This document shows, in pieces, positions 48,477 through 60,319 of a stretch of 64,000 nucleotides of DNA. The DNA is taken from assembly GCA_003194525.1 (NCBI GenBank), contig NBIV01000146.1:124001-188000 (forward strand), in the 5' to 3' direction. The notes beneath the pieces are model-generated. The model was given only the letters and a program-made list of their open reading frames with translations, was not told the DNA's origin and did no database searches. Numbering within the stretch: position 1 is the stretch's first letter; every line of letters starts with the position of its first letter. The stretch is from Gracilariopsis chorda. Its lineage: Eukaryota > Rhodophyta > Florideophyceae > Gracilariales > Gracilariaceae. A program made the translations under genes and the position numbers.

Positions 48477-49336
48477 ACCGTTGTCCGTCCTCGGAGAACC
48501 GTCGCCTTCATCTTCCATAACCCGTTTTGGCTCCTTTCTCTCTCATAGAAATGTAACTGGCCGTGTCTGGGACCGAAGCGGGGATTTCAATCGAGGGGAT
48601 CCGATTCTCAGCTGGAGCCTTCCGTGCTCGGAAAATCTGCTCGTCGGAGTCCGTCTTTGGAGCAGGGCTGACTGGCAGGACCGTTGGGAGCAGACGTACG
48701 TGCTTATCCGCCATCTTCGGATCTGGTTGCAATACCGCGACGGACCTGGGATGGTAGGCAGTTAGCAAGTATCCCGTCTCAGCTGCCCCTCCTTTCTTGA
48801 TTTTTCACCGGTACGGTAGGCCCATCAGCTTCTCCGTCCATAGCTCGCTTCCCCTGGCCTTTATGCCTGCGGCGGCCTCGTAGTCAGCGCGAGAGATGGC
48901 CTAGTTGAGGCGGTAGAATAACAGTAAAGCGAACTATCCGTGACTGCTTACTTCTGCCCGTATATCGGTTGTAACTGCCGTTTTTCCCCTTCAGATGAAG
49001 TGCTTCCCGTATCTCGGATTGTCAGTGCTCCGCGGTGAAACGCACTGCTGCGTCTGGTGGCAGGGCTTCCTGTCAATGCCGTCAGTGGGTCGTCGCCGCG
49101 GCAACCATAGACCACTTCCAAGGGGGCGTAGGCATCAGCGTTTACCTCTCTGGTCACAGCGCTTCTTCAAGGTGCTCCGGTTTATGGTCGGGTTAAATGA
49201 GTGGCCAGCAGGGACCAGCAATGCGCAGCGCGTGGTGGACGCGATACGACATGCTCGTTCTTTCGAAAACCGTACCGGGAATTGAGTTACAGCTTTCCCA
49301 ACACAGAGGCACGCCAAAGGTGAGTCATCCGTGGTG
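48477..49336. other. Family 3 region between polypurine tract and antisense frame
   Basis: No supported gene. By position it would hold the promoter of the antisense frame. Confidence 0.4.
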
Positions 49337-49426
49337 GTATAAGTAGTCTTCCCTGTCCTCTCCTTCTTCCTCAGCGTTCTTCATCCTCCTCGCCGCGTTC
49401 TACTTCCATCATCCGTATCGGTCAAA
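49335..49426 (+). promoter_or_regulatory. TATA-like box and leader of the family 3 antisense frame
   Basis: GGTATAAGTAG at about 49336-49346 lies about 85 nt ahead of the ATG at 49427. A pyrimidine tract with CTTCTTCCTCAG at about 49360-49373 follows; it could be an initiator or a 3' splice site. The arrangement suggests the + strand frame has its own promoter. Inference only. Confidence 0.4.
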
Positions 49427-51288
49427 ATGCCTTTCGTCAATGAGCAGTGGGTCACGCCGGATTTGGAATACGATCACCGTTGCTATGCAGGTCGTACGCC
49501 GATTCATCGTGGTGGTATCGTTACCCCGTATTCGGCAGACCACTGCGCCTCCTTAGTTGGTGAGTGATTCGATGCTACGCGCTTCTCAGAGATCCCAGTG
49601 AATCCCGTCCCTGGTTATCTGGTCGGCAATAAGCGCCTTCGCGAAAGCGCTTGGAAGCTCGTTGGGGACACATGCGTATTCGACTCGAAGATGGTCAGTC
49701 CGTTAACGGCGTTCACGTTGGAGCTGACATTCCAGTGGATATGCCGTTTGTTCGGTGCGTCCAGGAGCGATAGTACCGGCACACGTTGGCTTCTATCATT
49801 ATGTGGCTCCGAGACGACTTTGCTAGATCCTCCGCTCCGCGTGACTCAATCATGTTTCCGCTACCGGGCCACAACCTTCTCGCTCTCGTTGCTTGGAGGA
49901 CGCCCTTGGAAAGGTTCTATCCGTTCTCGGAGTGCAATTGATGGGGCGATGACATCAGCACCGAGGCTCGTATCCGTTCCGGACATGCGTACTTCTTTGC
50001 TTGGCACAATCAGGAGTTCCACGACTTGGTACAACCGAAGCGGAACGGGTGCTACGTTCCGATATACGAAGATAAACTCTACGCCATTCCTCGGTACCTC
50101 TGCGTCCCTACCCCGCCGATCATCGCTTATTACAGTGGCGTACTGTTATAAAAGTCTCGGTTAGCATACTTCACGCGCGGCGTCCGCACAGTCGAGTGGG
50201 TTGTCCTTGCCTTCTTCTGCTTCCTTTACGCTGTCCGTGACGGCCTCGCAATGCAACTGAAGTTCTCCGATTGGGGGCTTGGGCGGGATGAAGACTTGGA
50301 TGCTCCGAGAAGTCGGTTGATGAGGCTGCCATGTGCTCTGGTGAAGTTTACCCGGGGTCTCGGCGTACAGAATATCGTGCGTGGGACTGCGTTCGGGGCT
50401 GCCGACGCGGACGTGCTTCTCGATTATGTCTTGCGCGTCGATTGGGCTAGATCGCCGAGTCCTGGGTACCTCTGGTACGACTACGAAGGAGACCGTTTTC
50501 CGGATATGCCAAGGCACCCTACTAAAAACCCCGTATCTTCTAATGTTGGCTTGGTTGGATGCGGCACGCGACAACGTGCCTCACTTTTTCGGCAAGCGGC
50601 CGGCTTTGTTCAAGAGTGCTTGCCAGGTGGGCACCTTCCCACGCTGGTACCCGAAGTGGTCGAAGACGCTGGCACGAACGTGGTGGCGAGCGTTGCTACT
50701 CGTGTTCAGTTACCTCCGTACTCGTTAGTGACTATGTGTGGCCTGGACATGAAGCCGGAGTGGCGTCGGAGGGACGGTGAAGGAGTTTCGGTGCTATCCG
50801 AAGTCAGGATTGGGTCCATCAACATAACCCCGAGGACGGGAGCATTCTTTTCCAATTTTTCGGTTTTGAACCAGCGTTTTGAAGAGCTCGGACTTCGGAG
50901 ATCGGCGAACATTAATAAGGTCCTTTGCCTTGTGGTGGGTTGGGTAGAAGAATCTTGCCGTCTTCGGATGCAGCTGGAGCGCCTGGACGCGTTCCGTTCA
51001 TCGGTTACCGTCCGATATCGGGAAATGTGAAGGGCGATTCATCGTACTACGGATTCTGTCATCCAGGACTGTACTGTGTTATTTGGCGTCGAGCCACTCC
51101 ATAGCGATACTCTGCTGAACCGTCTCATCGAGATCATACGCATTTATTATGAGAACGAGGCCCATGCTCGAGCGGCAGGGCGTGCGACAGGCGAGCCAGC
51201 AGGGGCAGGTGCCAATTCGGATGGGGTGCACGGCGATTCTCAGAAGCAAGGCGCGTGCTCACCGATTGCAGTTGCTCAAATAAAGTAA
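49427..51288 (+). pseudogene. Decayed antisense ORF of family 3, about 620 codons
   Basis: From ATG 49427 the frame runs with a TGA at 49565-49567, a one-frame shift near 49720, and then a single frame to TAA 51286-51288, interrupted by a few stops (including near 49924, 50149 and 51028). Segments LALVAWRTPLERFYPF, YVPIYEDKLYAIPRY, VEWVVLAFFCFLYAVRDGL and a C-terminal Ala/Gly-rich tail resemble in order and spacing the family 1 frame (LETLAWRNFP, YFIPYQNVEIERI, TEWAARTAAYILNEA). AATAAA follows at 51279-51284, overlapping the end. The length, orientation and place match family 1, which makes chance unlikely. Function unknown. Confidence 0.6.
51279..51284 (+). promoter_or_regulatory. AATAAA at the end of the family 3 antisense frame
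   Basis: Canonical poly(A) signal at the same relative place as the one after the family 1 antisense frame (7168-7173). Confidence 0.45.
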
Positions 51289-52124
51289 ATGAACAATTTT
51301 TTGAGCAGTGCCACATATGGTTGAATTAGCTCATGCGCCTGAGCTACGAATACCGGCCATGAGACAAGGAGATACAAAACAGGTCGTTTTCCAGAGAATT
51401 CAAATCCGCATCCAGATTCGTTCTGCGATGCCTAGGAGCCAAGATACGGGCAATTCTTTGTTTTGGCCACTTTCTCGGCTTGCAAGCCGGTTTCAAAAAA
51501 TCTGGAAAATTCCGGAGCGGATTATTTGATACTCTCTCGTGCGCCGTGGCAAAGCCTTGTGCGCTGTAAACGTCTATCCTTTCCAGGTGTCACGCCAGGT
51601 TAGCTTCTCAAGGTGTGAATCTTTGGCAATGTTGACGACGTTTCGGAGGTGGTAGTTCAACCGCTGTTTAATTGCTGCTGTGCGCCGCGTCCGGATAGTG
51701 ACGCAGTACCGTCTTGGGTTTCAAAGTAGGAGCTTTGGTACCTTCTGCCTACTCTGTTGAGCCGGTGTGCCAAAACGGCGTATGCGTATCATGAGTAGAA
51801 TGAAGAAATTTCGCAAATGCGGCTGCCCGTTTCCGGATGCCACGTGGTGAGCACGACATGGGTGAAGCGCAGGCGACATTTTCTCGATCCAAGAAATTCC
51901 AAATGCTGGTATTGACCTGTATTCTGAACAGTCTGTGTGCTTCCATGGAGCCAGGGCGGAGAATGACTCACTATGTCGGAGGTGTTAAGCGCAAACGTTA
52001 CGAGTGTTACATCAGGGACTGTTCCGGGTTCGGTGTCACTTCCGTTTCGGGCGGTTAGAGTTTCGCTTTTGGTGTTGCGTATCTCCTCTCTCAGTCTGCG
52101 ATGTGTCCTCATGGTGAGCCGTTC
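51289..52124. other. Family 3 spacer between antisense frame and chromodomain
   Basis: No supported gene. Short frames on both strands have no recognised motif. Confidence 0.4.
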
Positions 52125-52407
52125 TTCGGATGTAACGCTGCATGTAGTTGTGTGGAATGTTCCGCTTCGGTTCCCACATGGGCATTTTGAAGCCATACCA
52201 CTTAACGCGGACCAGTTATTCTCCGTCTTCAGCAACATGTTCGATGACCTTCTCGATCACCCATTCCTTTTCTGCAGATATCGGATCAGAAACCTTGGAG
52301 TCAAAGTTCTCTGCGTCTGGGAGTGTGTAGGGATCAACCAATACCGGTTTTTCTGCGATTGCAGAGCCATTTGATGCAGGTTCGTTCATGGGTTCCGGGA
52401 ACGACAC
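52125..52407 (-). pseudogene. Family 3 chromodomain, one stop
   Basis: The minus strand reads WVIEKVIEHVAEDGE, a stop (TAA near 52217), then LVRVKWYGFKMPMWEPKRNI, a chromodomain with the aromatic cage residues Y/W kept. As in family 1 it is not fused in frame with integrase; pol ends at 52426. Confidence 0.8.
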
Positions 52408-52425
52408 ATCCGTTCAAACTTCATT

Positions 52426-53064
52426 TTACTCCGATTCTTCCGGTGCGGCCGTGTTCGGTGGGATGTTCTCGGAAACTGAAGGTCCAGCTGCTGTCACGCG
52501 GTCAATACTAACTATATCGTGTAGTCCATAGATCAGCTTGTCCCAGTCCTTCTGGTGTTCGGATACGTAGTGCCGCAAGCGGTTGATCAACACCTTGTAA
52601 AACCTTTCGACCTGCCCTTTCGTCTGATGATGATAGATAGCTGTAAGTACATGCGTAATTCCAAGATCGGCCGCAAGCGACTCGAAATACTTGGCGACCA
52701 ACTGCGGACCGTTATCGGTAAGCAGGTGGGTAGGAATCCCGTAGGGGTAAACCCAGTTCTCCAAGAAAGCGATGGTGATGTCGCTCTCCTTCGTATCCGA
52801 TAGCGGTATGGCTCTCTTGAGCTTTGTGAAGCGGTCCGTTATCACCAGTATGTACTTCTTTCTGCGTCTGGTTTTCGGCAGTGGGCCAAGGATGTCCATA
52901 GTCACGAATTCGAATGGTCCCGATGCCGGGAACAACTTCAAGCATTTCTGGTTCTTGAAGTATGTTCTGCGAATGGCTCGACATGGATTGCACCGTGAGA
53001 CGGTTTCATATACATGCTGTGACACGAAGGGCCAGTAGAAGCCCTCCCGCAATGTATAATACAT
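52426..53064 (-). pseudogene. pol: Family 3 integrase
   Basis: The zinc finger end is CNPC. The core has TMDILGPLPK, LTDNGPQL and KGQVERFY, so all three catalytic acids are kept. The frame ends shortly after the core (DWDKLIYGLHDIV), then a Pro/Glu-rich end. The C-terminal tail is far shorter than in family 1, probably by deletion. Confidence 0.88.
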
Positions 53065-53247
53065 CCTGACCGAGCCTGGATGGCCAGCCAGTCGTGGGTA
53101 GTGAGAGAGGTAGAGTACTCTATCCTGTAGGGACTCCGGAACGACCCTCTGTATGGCTCCGTCATTTGGTGAAATTCTGCAGAGTATTCTGGAGCAATTG
53201 TAATCGAGCTGGGACTTCGGATCTCCAACGGACAGGGCTTTCTCCTT

Positions 53248-54072
53248 TCAAAACGGGTCCTCTGCCTGGGCGGCGATAAACTCTTTGACCGTTATCGGGG
53301 GGACGTCAGGCTGTTCCGGTACGGTCGCCATAACGTGCAAGGGTTCTCCCGTGCCCGTAGTCATCGGAAAATTCACCAGTACATTCTTGCAGACTTCTTC
53401 GTTCACGGTAGCATCTGTGACGACATATTCCAAGTCGGATTTATCCTCGTCCACGAACAGACATGGTATTTCATCCTCGAGAGGCGTTTCATCGGTTCCG
53501 TCTGTTGGCATGCGGGACAGTTCGTTCGTGGGACGATGCTTGATCCCGGGACGGTATTGGACTTCGAAATCGAACTCCGCGAGGCGCAAGTGCCATCTGG
53601 TGAGTATTCCTGTCGCATCGGTTGTATTTAGGAGCCAACGTAGGGCTTTGTGATCCGTTCGAACGGTTAAACGTTGTACTTCAAGGTGAGGCCGTAGAAA
53701 TATCATGCTCCAAACGATGGCCAGGCATTCACATTCGGACGTGCTGTAGTTATTCTCCGGTGTGGTTCATGAACGGCTCCAGTACCCAATTGGTCGTAAA
53801 TCTTTCGTATCTTCTTGTTTTTGGGGCAATGTGCACCCGACTTGATGGTTACAGGCATCTGTTTCCGGTATATAGGGCTTACCGGGTTTCGGTAAAGGAA
53901 GAATTGGCGGTGAGGTGAGTTTCTCTCTGAGTGTTCCGAATGCCTCCATATCTTCATCCGAAAACGGTTGCAAGTCCACGGGTTGGTTCTTCTCTAACTT
54001 CTGGTTTAGGGGATGGGCAATTAGTGCAAATTTGGGCTTGAAGCCCCTGTAAACGTTACAGACGCCCAGCAA
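53248..54072 (-). pseudogene. pol: Family 3 RT thumb and RNase H, two frames
   Basis: The frame 54072-53767 has VCNVYRGFKPKFALIAHPLN and TDACNHQVGCTL, the connection and start of RNase H. The frame 53706-53248 has VRTDHKALRWLLNTTDATG and NELSRMP, the RNase H end. They are separated by a frameshift and a short gap. The region continues into integrase at 53064 after a stop-rich segment. Confidence 0.85.
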
Positions 54073-54216
54073 TGCCCGAAGCTCAGTCTGAGTCTTTGGT
54101 GGTTTAGCTTTCGTAACAGCGCCACAAGTCCTCGACGCGACTTGATGCTTTCCGGGTCGGATGACATGTCCAAAGTAGTCAATAGCCGATTGGAAAAAGG
54201 AGCACTTCTTCAGCTT

Positions 54217-54909
54217 CTACTTTATTGCGCCTTCTCTGAGGAGGTCAAGTACCTTCTTCAGGTGCTTGTAATGATCCGAAACAGAACTCGAGTATATTAT
54301 GACATCGTCAAGATACACTATGGCAAACTGCCAACGAACCTTATTCGGGATGACGTCTATGGCTCTCTGGAATGTCGCCAGGGCGTTCTCCAAACCAAAT
54401 GGCATCCTAGTACAGCGGTAAAGTCCCACTTGAGAGGTGAAAGTCGTCTTGTCCCTGTCGGGTTTGTCGATTTCCACTTGCCAGTATCCCCAGTTGTCAT
54501 CAAGGGTGGAGAACATCCTTGCGTCCCTTAGAGAATCAATACACTCATCCATCCGTGGTATCGGGTAAGAGTCGCGAACCGTGACCGCATTGAGCTTTCT
54601 GTAGTCCACGCAGAAGCGCCACAAGTCGTCCTTTTTCAAGGCTATGACTGCTGGGCTTGCCCATTCTGCCAAAGAATGTTCAATAACTCCTTCCTCGAGC
54701 ATTTTCGCGACTCGCTCCTTCTCCCATTCACGGGCCTTCTGACCGGATCGGTAGGGGACCTGGTGGACCGGTTGGGCATCGGGTTCTATGTCAATTTGAG
54801 GTTTGCCGGCCGTGATGGTACCTAAATGTCCATCCCACATGCCAGCGTACTCGGAAAGCATCTGAATGATCTTGTTCCGTTGCGGTTCATACTCTTCACC
54901 GGTGTTCAA
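54217..54909 (-). pseudogene. pol: Family 3 reverse transcriptase
   Basis: A 230-codon frame with WASPAVIALKKDDLWRFCVD, RDSYPIPRMDECIDSL, RMPFGLENALATFQ and YLDDVIIYSSS, the RT fingers and palm with both catalytic Asp residues. It shares many blocks with family 1 RT. The Trp in NKVRWQF marks the position that is a TGA in family 1. Confidence 0.9.
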
Positions 54910-55720
54910 GGTCGATGTCCAGTCCGCGTCTGGATGTTTGTCCTCAAATTTTGTACGCCCTTCTCAGTGTTGTCGACGTTCTCGTCGAAGTGATTATTGG
55001 TTGCATCTGTAACGGAGAGGATAGCTGTGGGTGCTGGATGAGTATTACTGATGAGGGTGTTTTTCGATAAGTGGGTAAGGCGGTCACTCATGTTCGAAAC
55101 CAGTACGTAGAAAGGCGGATTCGGAAGGACTTCCATAACGCCATTCGCCAGCAACTGGAGGTTGCGACGCGTTGTGTGAAGGTGATTCTGTATGTACAGC
55201 AGTCCGTGCGTATGTGTTTGAACCAGGACTGCGGTTTCGGATATAAGAGGGAGTAATATTGAACTAGCGACTCGAAGCTTTGTTGATACCTTACTACGAT
55301 GGATTCGAGTGGAGATGGTTACACCGTTGCGGGAACCATTTCGGGCATCTAAAAGAGCCACTGGCGGTGAGTTGTGGAAGGACATTTTCCGTTACTTGGG
55401 GTAGATCAATTTGACATAGCGGTCTATAAATCAAGTACCCAGTATACAGTCGACTGCCAGGTCGGATGAAACAAGGAACCGAATTCGGACCTTCAAGTTA
55501 CTGAGGCGGATGTCGAGAGGAACGACACCGAGGATGGTAGTAGAGTGACTTGACGCATCCAATATCTTGAGAGTATCGAGCGGTAGTGACTTCGATTCTC
55601 ATCCGGGCGGTAGTACGCGGGTGTGAATTAGGTTCGGTGATGCACCTGTATCCAGGCCGCTGGTAATCATTCGTGTCAATCGGGGACTGTGATAGAGAGC
55701 TGTCAGGAGCTTATAGTTCT
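54906..55720 (-). pseudogene. pol: Family 3 protease and linker
   Basis: Near 55620-55660 the minus strand reads ITSGLDTGASPNLIHTRVLP, an intact retropepsin DTGA site, later CILGT. Stops at about 55605 and 55425 break it. The linker frame 55385-54906 (TKLRVASSILLPL, LLANGVMEVLPNPPFYVLV) aligns with the same linker in family 1. Confidence 0.8.
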
Positions 55721-55836
55721 GACTTCGGAACAAGTACATCGACTTGGAAGTGTCAAAGGTACAATTCAACACTTCGTCATGGAGTTCATCTTCCGTAATG
55801 GCGGTCCGTTCGACGGCTGTGTCTCTATTAAGGCTA

Positions 55837-58086
55837 TCACCTTTGACAGGGCGCGGCGCCTTTACGCGTCCTGCTGAGCGTTTTCCTCCTCTTCATGTGG
55901 ATGGGCGTGATCCTCTTCCAAAGCAAGAACCAAACGACGAGTGTTCCTGTTTGCAGGGGGAGAAATTCCGGGGATCGGAGCTGTGCTGTTAGCGTCACTT
56001 CACTGGCTACCAACATTACCGGGGGGACTTCCGTGGCCTCCAGTAAATGGCATGCAACGGCAGAAATATCCTTTACCAACCCAATGGGAGTAGTTGTGCT
56101 AACATTGCTGACGAAATTTGTTCCGGATCTAGGCCGGCATCCATTCGCAACATGGGCGAGTGGTTGACAAGCATAAGCGAGGTGCTGGGTTCCGGTTCGG
56201 GTCAAAAGACTGACGTGGGGTTTGGCAGGCCGAGTATGGTGTCGGAGGCGCCCTATCTTGGGAGCTCATATGAGAAGGTGAAACAGAACCGGTAGTCTGT
56301 ATCGATGGGTAGGAGACGCTCGGCGAGGGCTTCACTGCAAGTGCCTCTCCAGCTGGGTCTTCTACTGTCCTGGACTGCATACTACTTTCCGTTTCGGCAA
56401 GGAGGGCTCTGGTGCGAGACTTACGTGCTTCGCGAGCCATCTCAATCGTGGAGTAAACTTTCTTACCACCACTGTGAGTATCTTCTAAACATTCTGCGAA
56501 GAGAACCAACTGCCGCAATCCGATCTTCGAGTGCGTCGCAGAGTGGTTGCGAACCGAAGCTTGGATGGCTGGCAGTAACCCTTCCACGAACAAAGCCTTA
56601 AGCCGAGAGTTGGTGAAAATGTTCCCGCAACGGATATTCTTCTTCCATAGACGGTCTGCAAACTCACTTTCCGTTATACCGCAACTCTGCCGATAAGTGG
56701 TGATAACTTGGTACGCTTCCGCAATTTCTTCGTCGGTAGCGTACGTTTCCAGGAGATGGTTTACGGTCTCCAGATAGAATCGTAAGAGCTCATCATCGTC
56801 ATCCGAATCCATGGCACAAGACTCACCTGAGATGCTGTTCTTGACGAGTTTCAAATCCGGGCCAGATGTGGAGAACTGAAAGAGCCAAACAGCCGCCCCC
56901 TCATGAATGCCGTTCTGGTTGCACGCGGTTTTAAACGCGCTCAGAAACTTGAGAACCGTGATCGGGTCATTCCCACTGAACTTCTCGGGAATCTCTAGCG
57001 CCATTTGTTTTGCGAACTTCGCGACTGTCCGGGCAACTCGGGCGTCATACCTTCCGGAACGGTTCATCAAGCGGTAGGTCTTGAAGCTCAAGACCTTGGC
57101 GAAATCTCGATTGTTCGGTTTGATTCGCAGGGTACGGGAGATATCGGATTCTTCTTCTTCCGTATAGGAAGATTGACTTCTGTCAGAGTCAGAGCATTCT
57201 GACTGGGTGTCAGAGTTAGAATGCCCATAACGAGAATAACGTGACCATCGACGTTTCCTGCTTTGGTTCTTCCTTTTGTTACGCTTCTTTTTCTCCGACT
57301 TCGGTATGGCGTTCCACGTGCCTCTTGCGATCTCCCTATCACGGAGAAGACCATCCGAGTTCGGTACCAGAACTGGATCGACGTTCGACGTGCCCGCCGT
57401 GAGCTGCCACTCACGGAAAAGGCCGCCCGCATTGAATACTTCATCCCTAGAGGGTTCAGGGCGGAGTTTCCTGTTGGGGTGACTGAGTTGCTGCAACACT
57501 TCCATTGCAGAGATAAGTTAAGGATGAGTTCCAGCAAGTAACACACGATGCCTGCGGAGTTGGTTCGCGACTTCCGTCTCCACGGTTTTGATGTTCGCGT
57601 CGGTTACAACCAAAGCATTCTGAAGACGGGTGGACACGCTTTCCACACTGATGGGGAGGTGCGTTTCTATTCCGGACCGGACTCGCTGTTCGAGGACAGT
57701 ATCGACCTGAACAGGCACGGGATTGGAGAGTTCCTCCAACAACCCCTCTCCTAGTGGGGAAGGAGGGAGGCAATATCCGAGGCGGTTGTTGCGTCTAGTA
57801 AGGCGGAGAAAGCCGATTCGGGGCCACGCATCTGCAGAGGGGGTGCATGTCCAGGGTCTCCTCTTCCATGTTACGTGCTCGGTTGTGCTTCTCCGGTGCG
57901 GCGGAGCAAACGCTCTGGGTTATCAACGCGTGGTGCAATCCCTTGGGGCTCACTGCGCGTGATGTTGGAACGTGCGGGCTGCAACGACATTGCAGGAGGA
58001 TTCGATTCTGGGTGCACATCGCTGGGCGTCGATGAGAACGATTTTGGACGAGTGAGCTCCTCAAGCCGGAACGTTTTAGAAGTCAT
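55837..58086 (-). pseudogene. gag: Family 3 gag, frameshifted
   Basis: The start is probably ATG at 58086, about 85 nt from the primer-binding site. Frames 58086-57871, 57742-57518, 57505-56129 and 56205-55837 follow each other with shifts. The first part is Pro/Ser/Arg rich, then a helical region (TRLQNALVVTDANIKTVETE), a basic stretch with RKRRWSRYSRYGHS, the capsid-like core (PITVLKFLSAFKTACN, LRFYLETVNHLLETYAT) and a zinc knuckle region split between frames near 56150. Gag is more distant from families 1 and 2 than those are from each other. Confidence 0.8.
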
Positions 58087-58168
58087 CGGGAGTGATGCAG
58101 CGTTTTAGGCTACTCCTTCTTTTGATACGGTGAAGACGGATCTCTTGTTCCCACGAAAGGACCGTTTT

Positions 58169-58182
58169 AGGTCGGGAGACCA
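58169..58182 (-). other. Primer-binding site of family 3
   Basis: The minus strand reads TGGTCTCCCGACCT two bases inside the 5' LTR, identical over 14 nt to family 1. Confidence 0.8.
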
Positions 58183-58184
58183 GA

Positions 58185-58741
58185 TAGGAGGTAGCGTGCG
58201 CGAGCGTCCTACTCTGATGAAATGTCGGGGAACGGTGACGGTGGGTATCGGGGAACGGTGACGGTGGGTATCGTGCAACGGAGTGTAGGGCCGTGCGGCA
58301 ATCGAGTCGGAAAAGGCGGAAGAATGAAAATGCAGAGTAGCACGGGGCACTCTATTGTGAGGACGAGTACGGAGACACGCATAGCCAAAAAAGGTACCAC
58401 GCACCTAAGCATAGAGCCGATGTAGTGGTCAATATCCAATACCGCGCAGCCTGTACAGGACTTTGACGAGATGTGTCTCCTACGAAGACTTAGGATCCGT
58501 GCCAAGGAACTAAGGCGAAGAATCTAGTAGGAAGCAGGGTTTACTTGGTGATGGAGTCGGCCACGCTAGCGGAGAAAACATATCTAGCTGGGCCGCGCCA
58601 CACGTGTATGGCTTACCGTTCGTGGAGCACTAGCTGCCACTGGCATACACGTGTGCTACTACAAATATTACACTAGCCGACTAGTGGAAGGGCTTTTACA
58701 GCCAGAGAACCACTCCGGTAAACGGTCTTCACTTCCTTACA
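58185..58741 (-). repeat. Family 3 5' LTR (right), 557 bp
   Basis: Differs from the left LTR by a 23-bp tandem duplication (unit GGGAACGGTGACGGTGGG plus TATCG) at about 58226-58271, which accounts for the whole length difference. Confidence 0.9.
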
Positions 58742-58980
58742 CATAATATATTGCGAACCCACCTCACGTGCTTGAAACAATCTGACAATGAAATATATTT
58801 AGCCTCTGTAGTTGAGGTTGCAATGCTTCTCTGTTTCAATGTTTCCCACAATATAACGTTTCCAAAGACTAACACACAGAATCCACTTGTAGATTTGCGA
58901 TTCGTGTTATCTCCAACCCAATCTGCGTCAGCATATGCACACAAAACTGAGTGGGTTTCGAAAGTCTTCTTGATATGCAT
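58729..58980 (-). pseudogene. Copia RNase H, N-terminal part
   Basis: CAYADADWVGDNTNRKSTSG, the copia RNase H signature, with VILWETLKQRSIATSTTEAK and KYISLSDC. The frame reads into the family 3 LTR at 58741, so its last codons are LTR-encoded. The true continuation is at 47927 and below. Confidence 0.9.
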
Positions 58981-59055
58981 CCCGTAATCTCTTGTACCAC
59001 TCTAGTAACGCATTAATGTCTTCACTGCATTTCAGTGTATGAATGTAGGCTTTGA

Positions 59056-60070
59056 CTATACCCTTAAAAGAATGTTGACGGCAGCACAGATATCTGGCCT
59101 AGTTCGTGAAGATAGATACAGCAAGGATGCTATTTCTTCCTGATATAGTTCTTTAGGCTTGAATAGGTCTGCTTCTGATTCTGATGCAGGTCTGTATCTC
59201 GGATTCATGGTGTAGTCGCCGGTGAAATTCTGTAGTATGCGTTCCCCAGCTAGAGGTTGGTGCAGATTTATTCCATCTTCTTCACGTTGCATATACACCC
59301 CCGAAAAGCTATCTGTAGAAGAGCATTCCTTCATTTCAAACTCTGAAAAGAGCATGCTCTTCACCCTAATGGTTTTCTTGGGGTCATTGCCGGTCAACAA
59401 GAGGTCATCAACATACATTAGTATTCATAATTGGTGTCCTCCCCAGGTCTTGTAGAGGAAGCAAGGATCTGTCACACTTTGTACAAAACCTATGTTCGTC
59501 AACCTTTGGGTGAACAGTCGGCTCCAAATTGCATTGAATTGCTTCAGACTATATATTGATCGGTTCAATTTTGAGCACTTGATTTCTTTGTGAACCAAGT
59601 TCCAGACCTTTAGGTGGTGACATATGGACTGGATTCTCGTCATCGATATGTCCGTTCAGAAAAGCACATTTGACATCCAACAGGTTTATTTCAAAGTCAA
59701 ACCTAGCTCTCAATGTAAATGCTAGTCGTACTGTTCCAAAGTCAACAACTGGAGAGTAGACATCTGTGACATTATCTTTTTGGCACCCTTTAGCTACAAG
59801 GCATGCCTTGTATCTAGTGATAGAGCCATCATCGTCGTGTGTTTCAGCGAGCACGAGTTTGGAATCTATGACATGCTCTCCAACAGACTTGTCCACAACC
59901 TCCAATGTCTTCATCGGCATAAGCGAAGAGAGTTCTTCGTCAATAGCCTTTCTCCATCATGGCCATTCAAGCGAATCTCTCGCGTCCTGCAAGCTTTCAT
60001 GGACGGTACTTATTGGCTGCTCCCATGTCACAATACTGTTATGGTGAGCGTCTGAATAAAGATTCGGAGG
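59056..60070 (-). pseudogene. Copia reverse transcriptase, several frames
   Basis: Frame 59920-59549 has YKACLVAKGCQKD, FEINLLDVKCAFLNGHI and VHMSPPKGLE; frame 59643-59425 has NRSIYSLKQFNAIW and DPCFLY; frame 59418-59056 has MYVDDLLLTGND and LSSRTRPDI. These are the copia RT motifs in order with the YVDD box intact. The N-terminal part (WRKAIDEELSSL) begins near 59990 with a stop at about 59958. Frameshifts near 59550 and 59425 inactivate it. Confidence 0.9.
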
Positions 60071-60079
60071 GTCTCGCTA

Positions 60080-60319
60080 TGTTGGCAGATGATTGACTTT
60101 TCTCCTCTCATGGAAGAGCTCCAGTCTTATCCTTTTATATAGAAACTGCGCCCGGGCAAAACCCTGCTAAAATCAAGGACGCTAGATACTACTGCGGCTA
60201 CAGAGCAGGGAACCACTCAACGTAGATATCACATCAGAATCTTTTCGTACTGATTGCGTGAGCGAAATATCTCTTCCACGTTTGCTCACGCAATTCTTCT
60301 AACGTAAGGTCAGGCAACA
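60080..60319 (-). repeat. Solo LTR of a related copia family
   Basis: TGTTGGCAGATG ... GGCAACA, 240 bp, shares the TGTTGG start and the GGCAAAACCCTGC block with the 315-bp copia LTRs but is otherwise different. It separates the acidic linker from RT. No clean target duplication; GTCTC occurs on both sides with a few extra bases. Confidence 0.6.

Larger units (their letters stand above)
47928..58741 (-). mobile_element. Family 3 Ty3/gypsy chromodomain element nested in copia RNase H
   Basis: LTRs at 47928-48461 (534 bp) and 58185-58741 (557 bp). Flanks CATAT and CATAA are an imperfect target duplication. It has the family 1/2 type primer-binding site, gag, protease, RT, RNase H, integrase and chromodomain on the minus strand. 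A decayed antisense frame of about 620 codons sits next to the 3' LTR. Coding is broken by numerous stops and shifts. Without it the copia RNase H reads WVRNIL-CETKLLF in frame. Confidence 0.92.
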
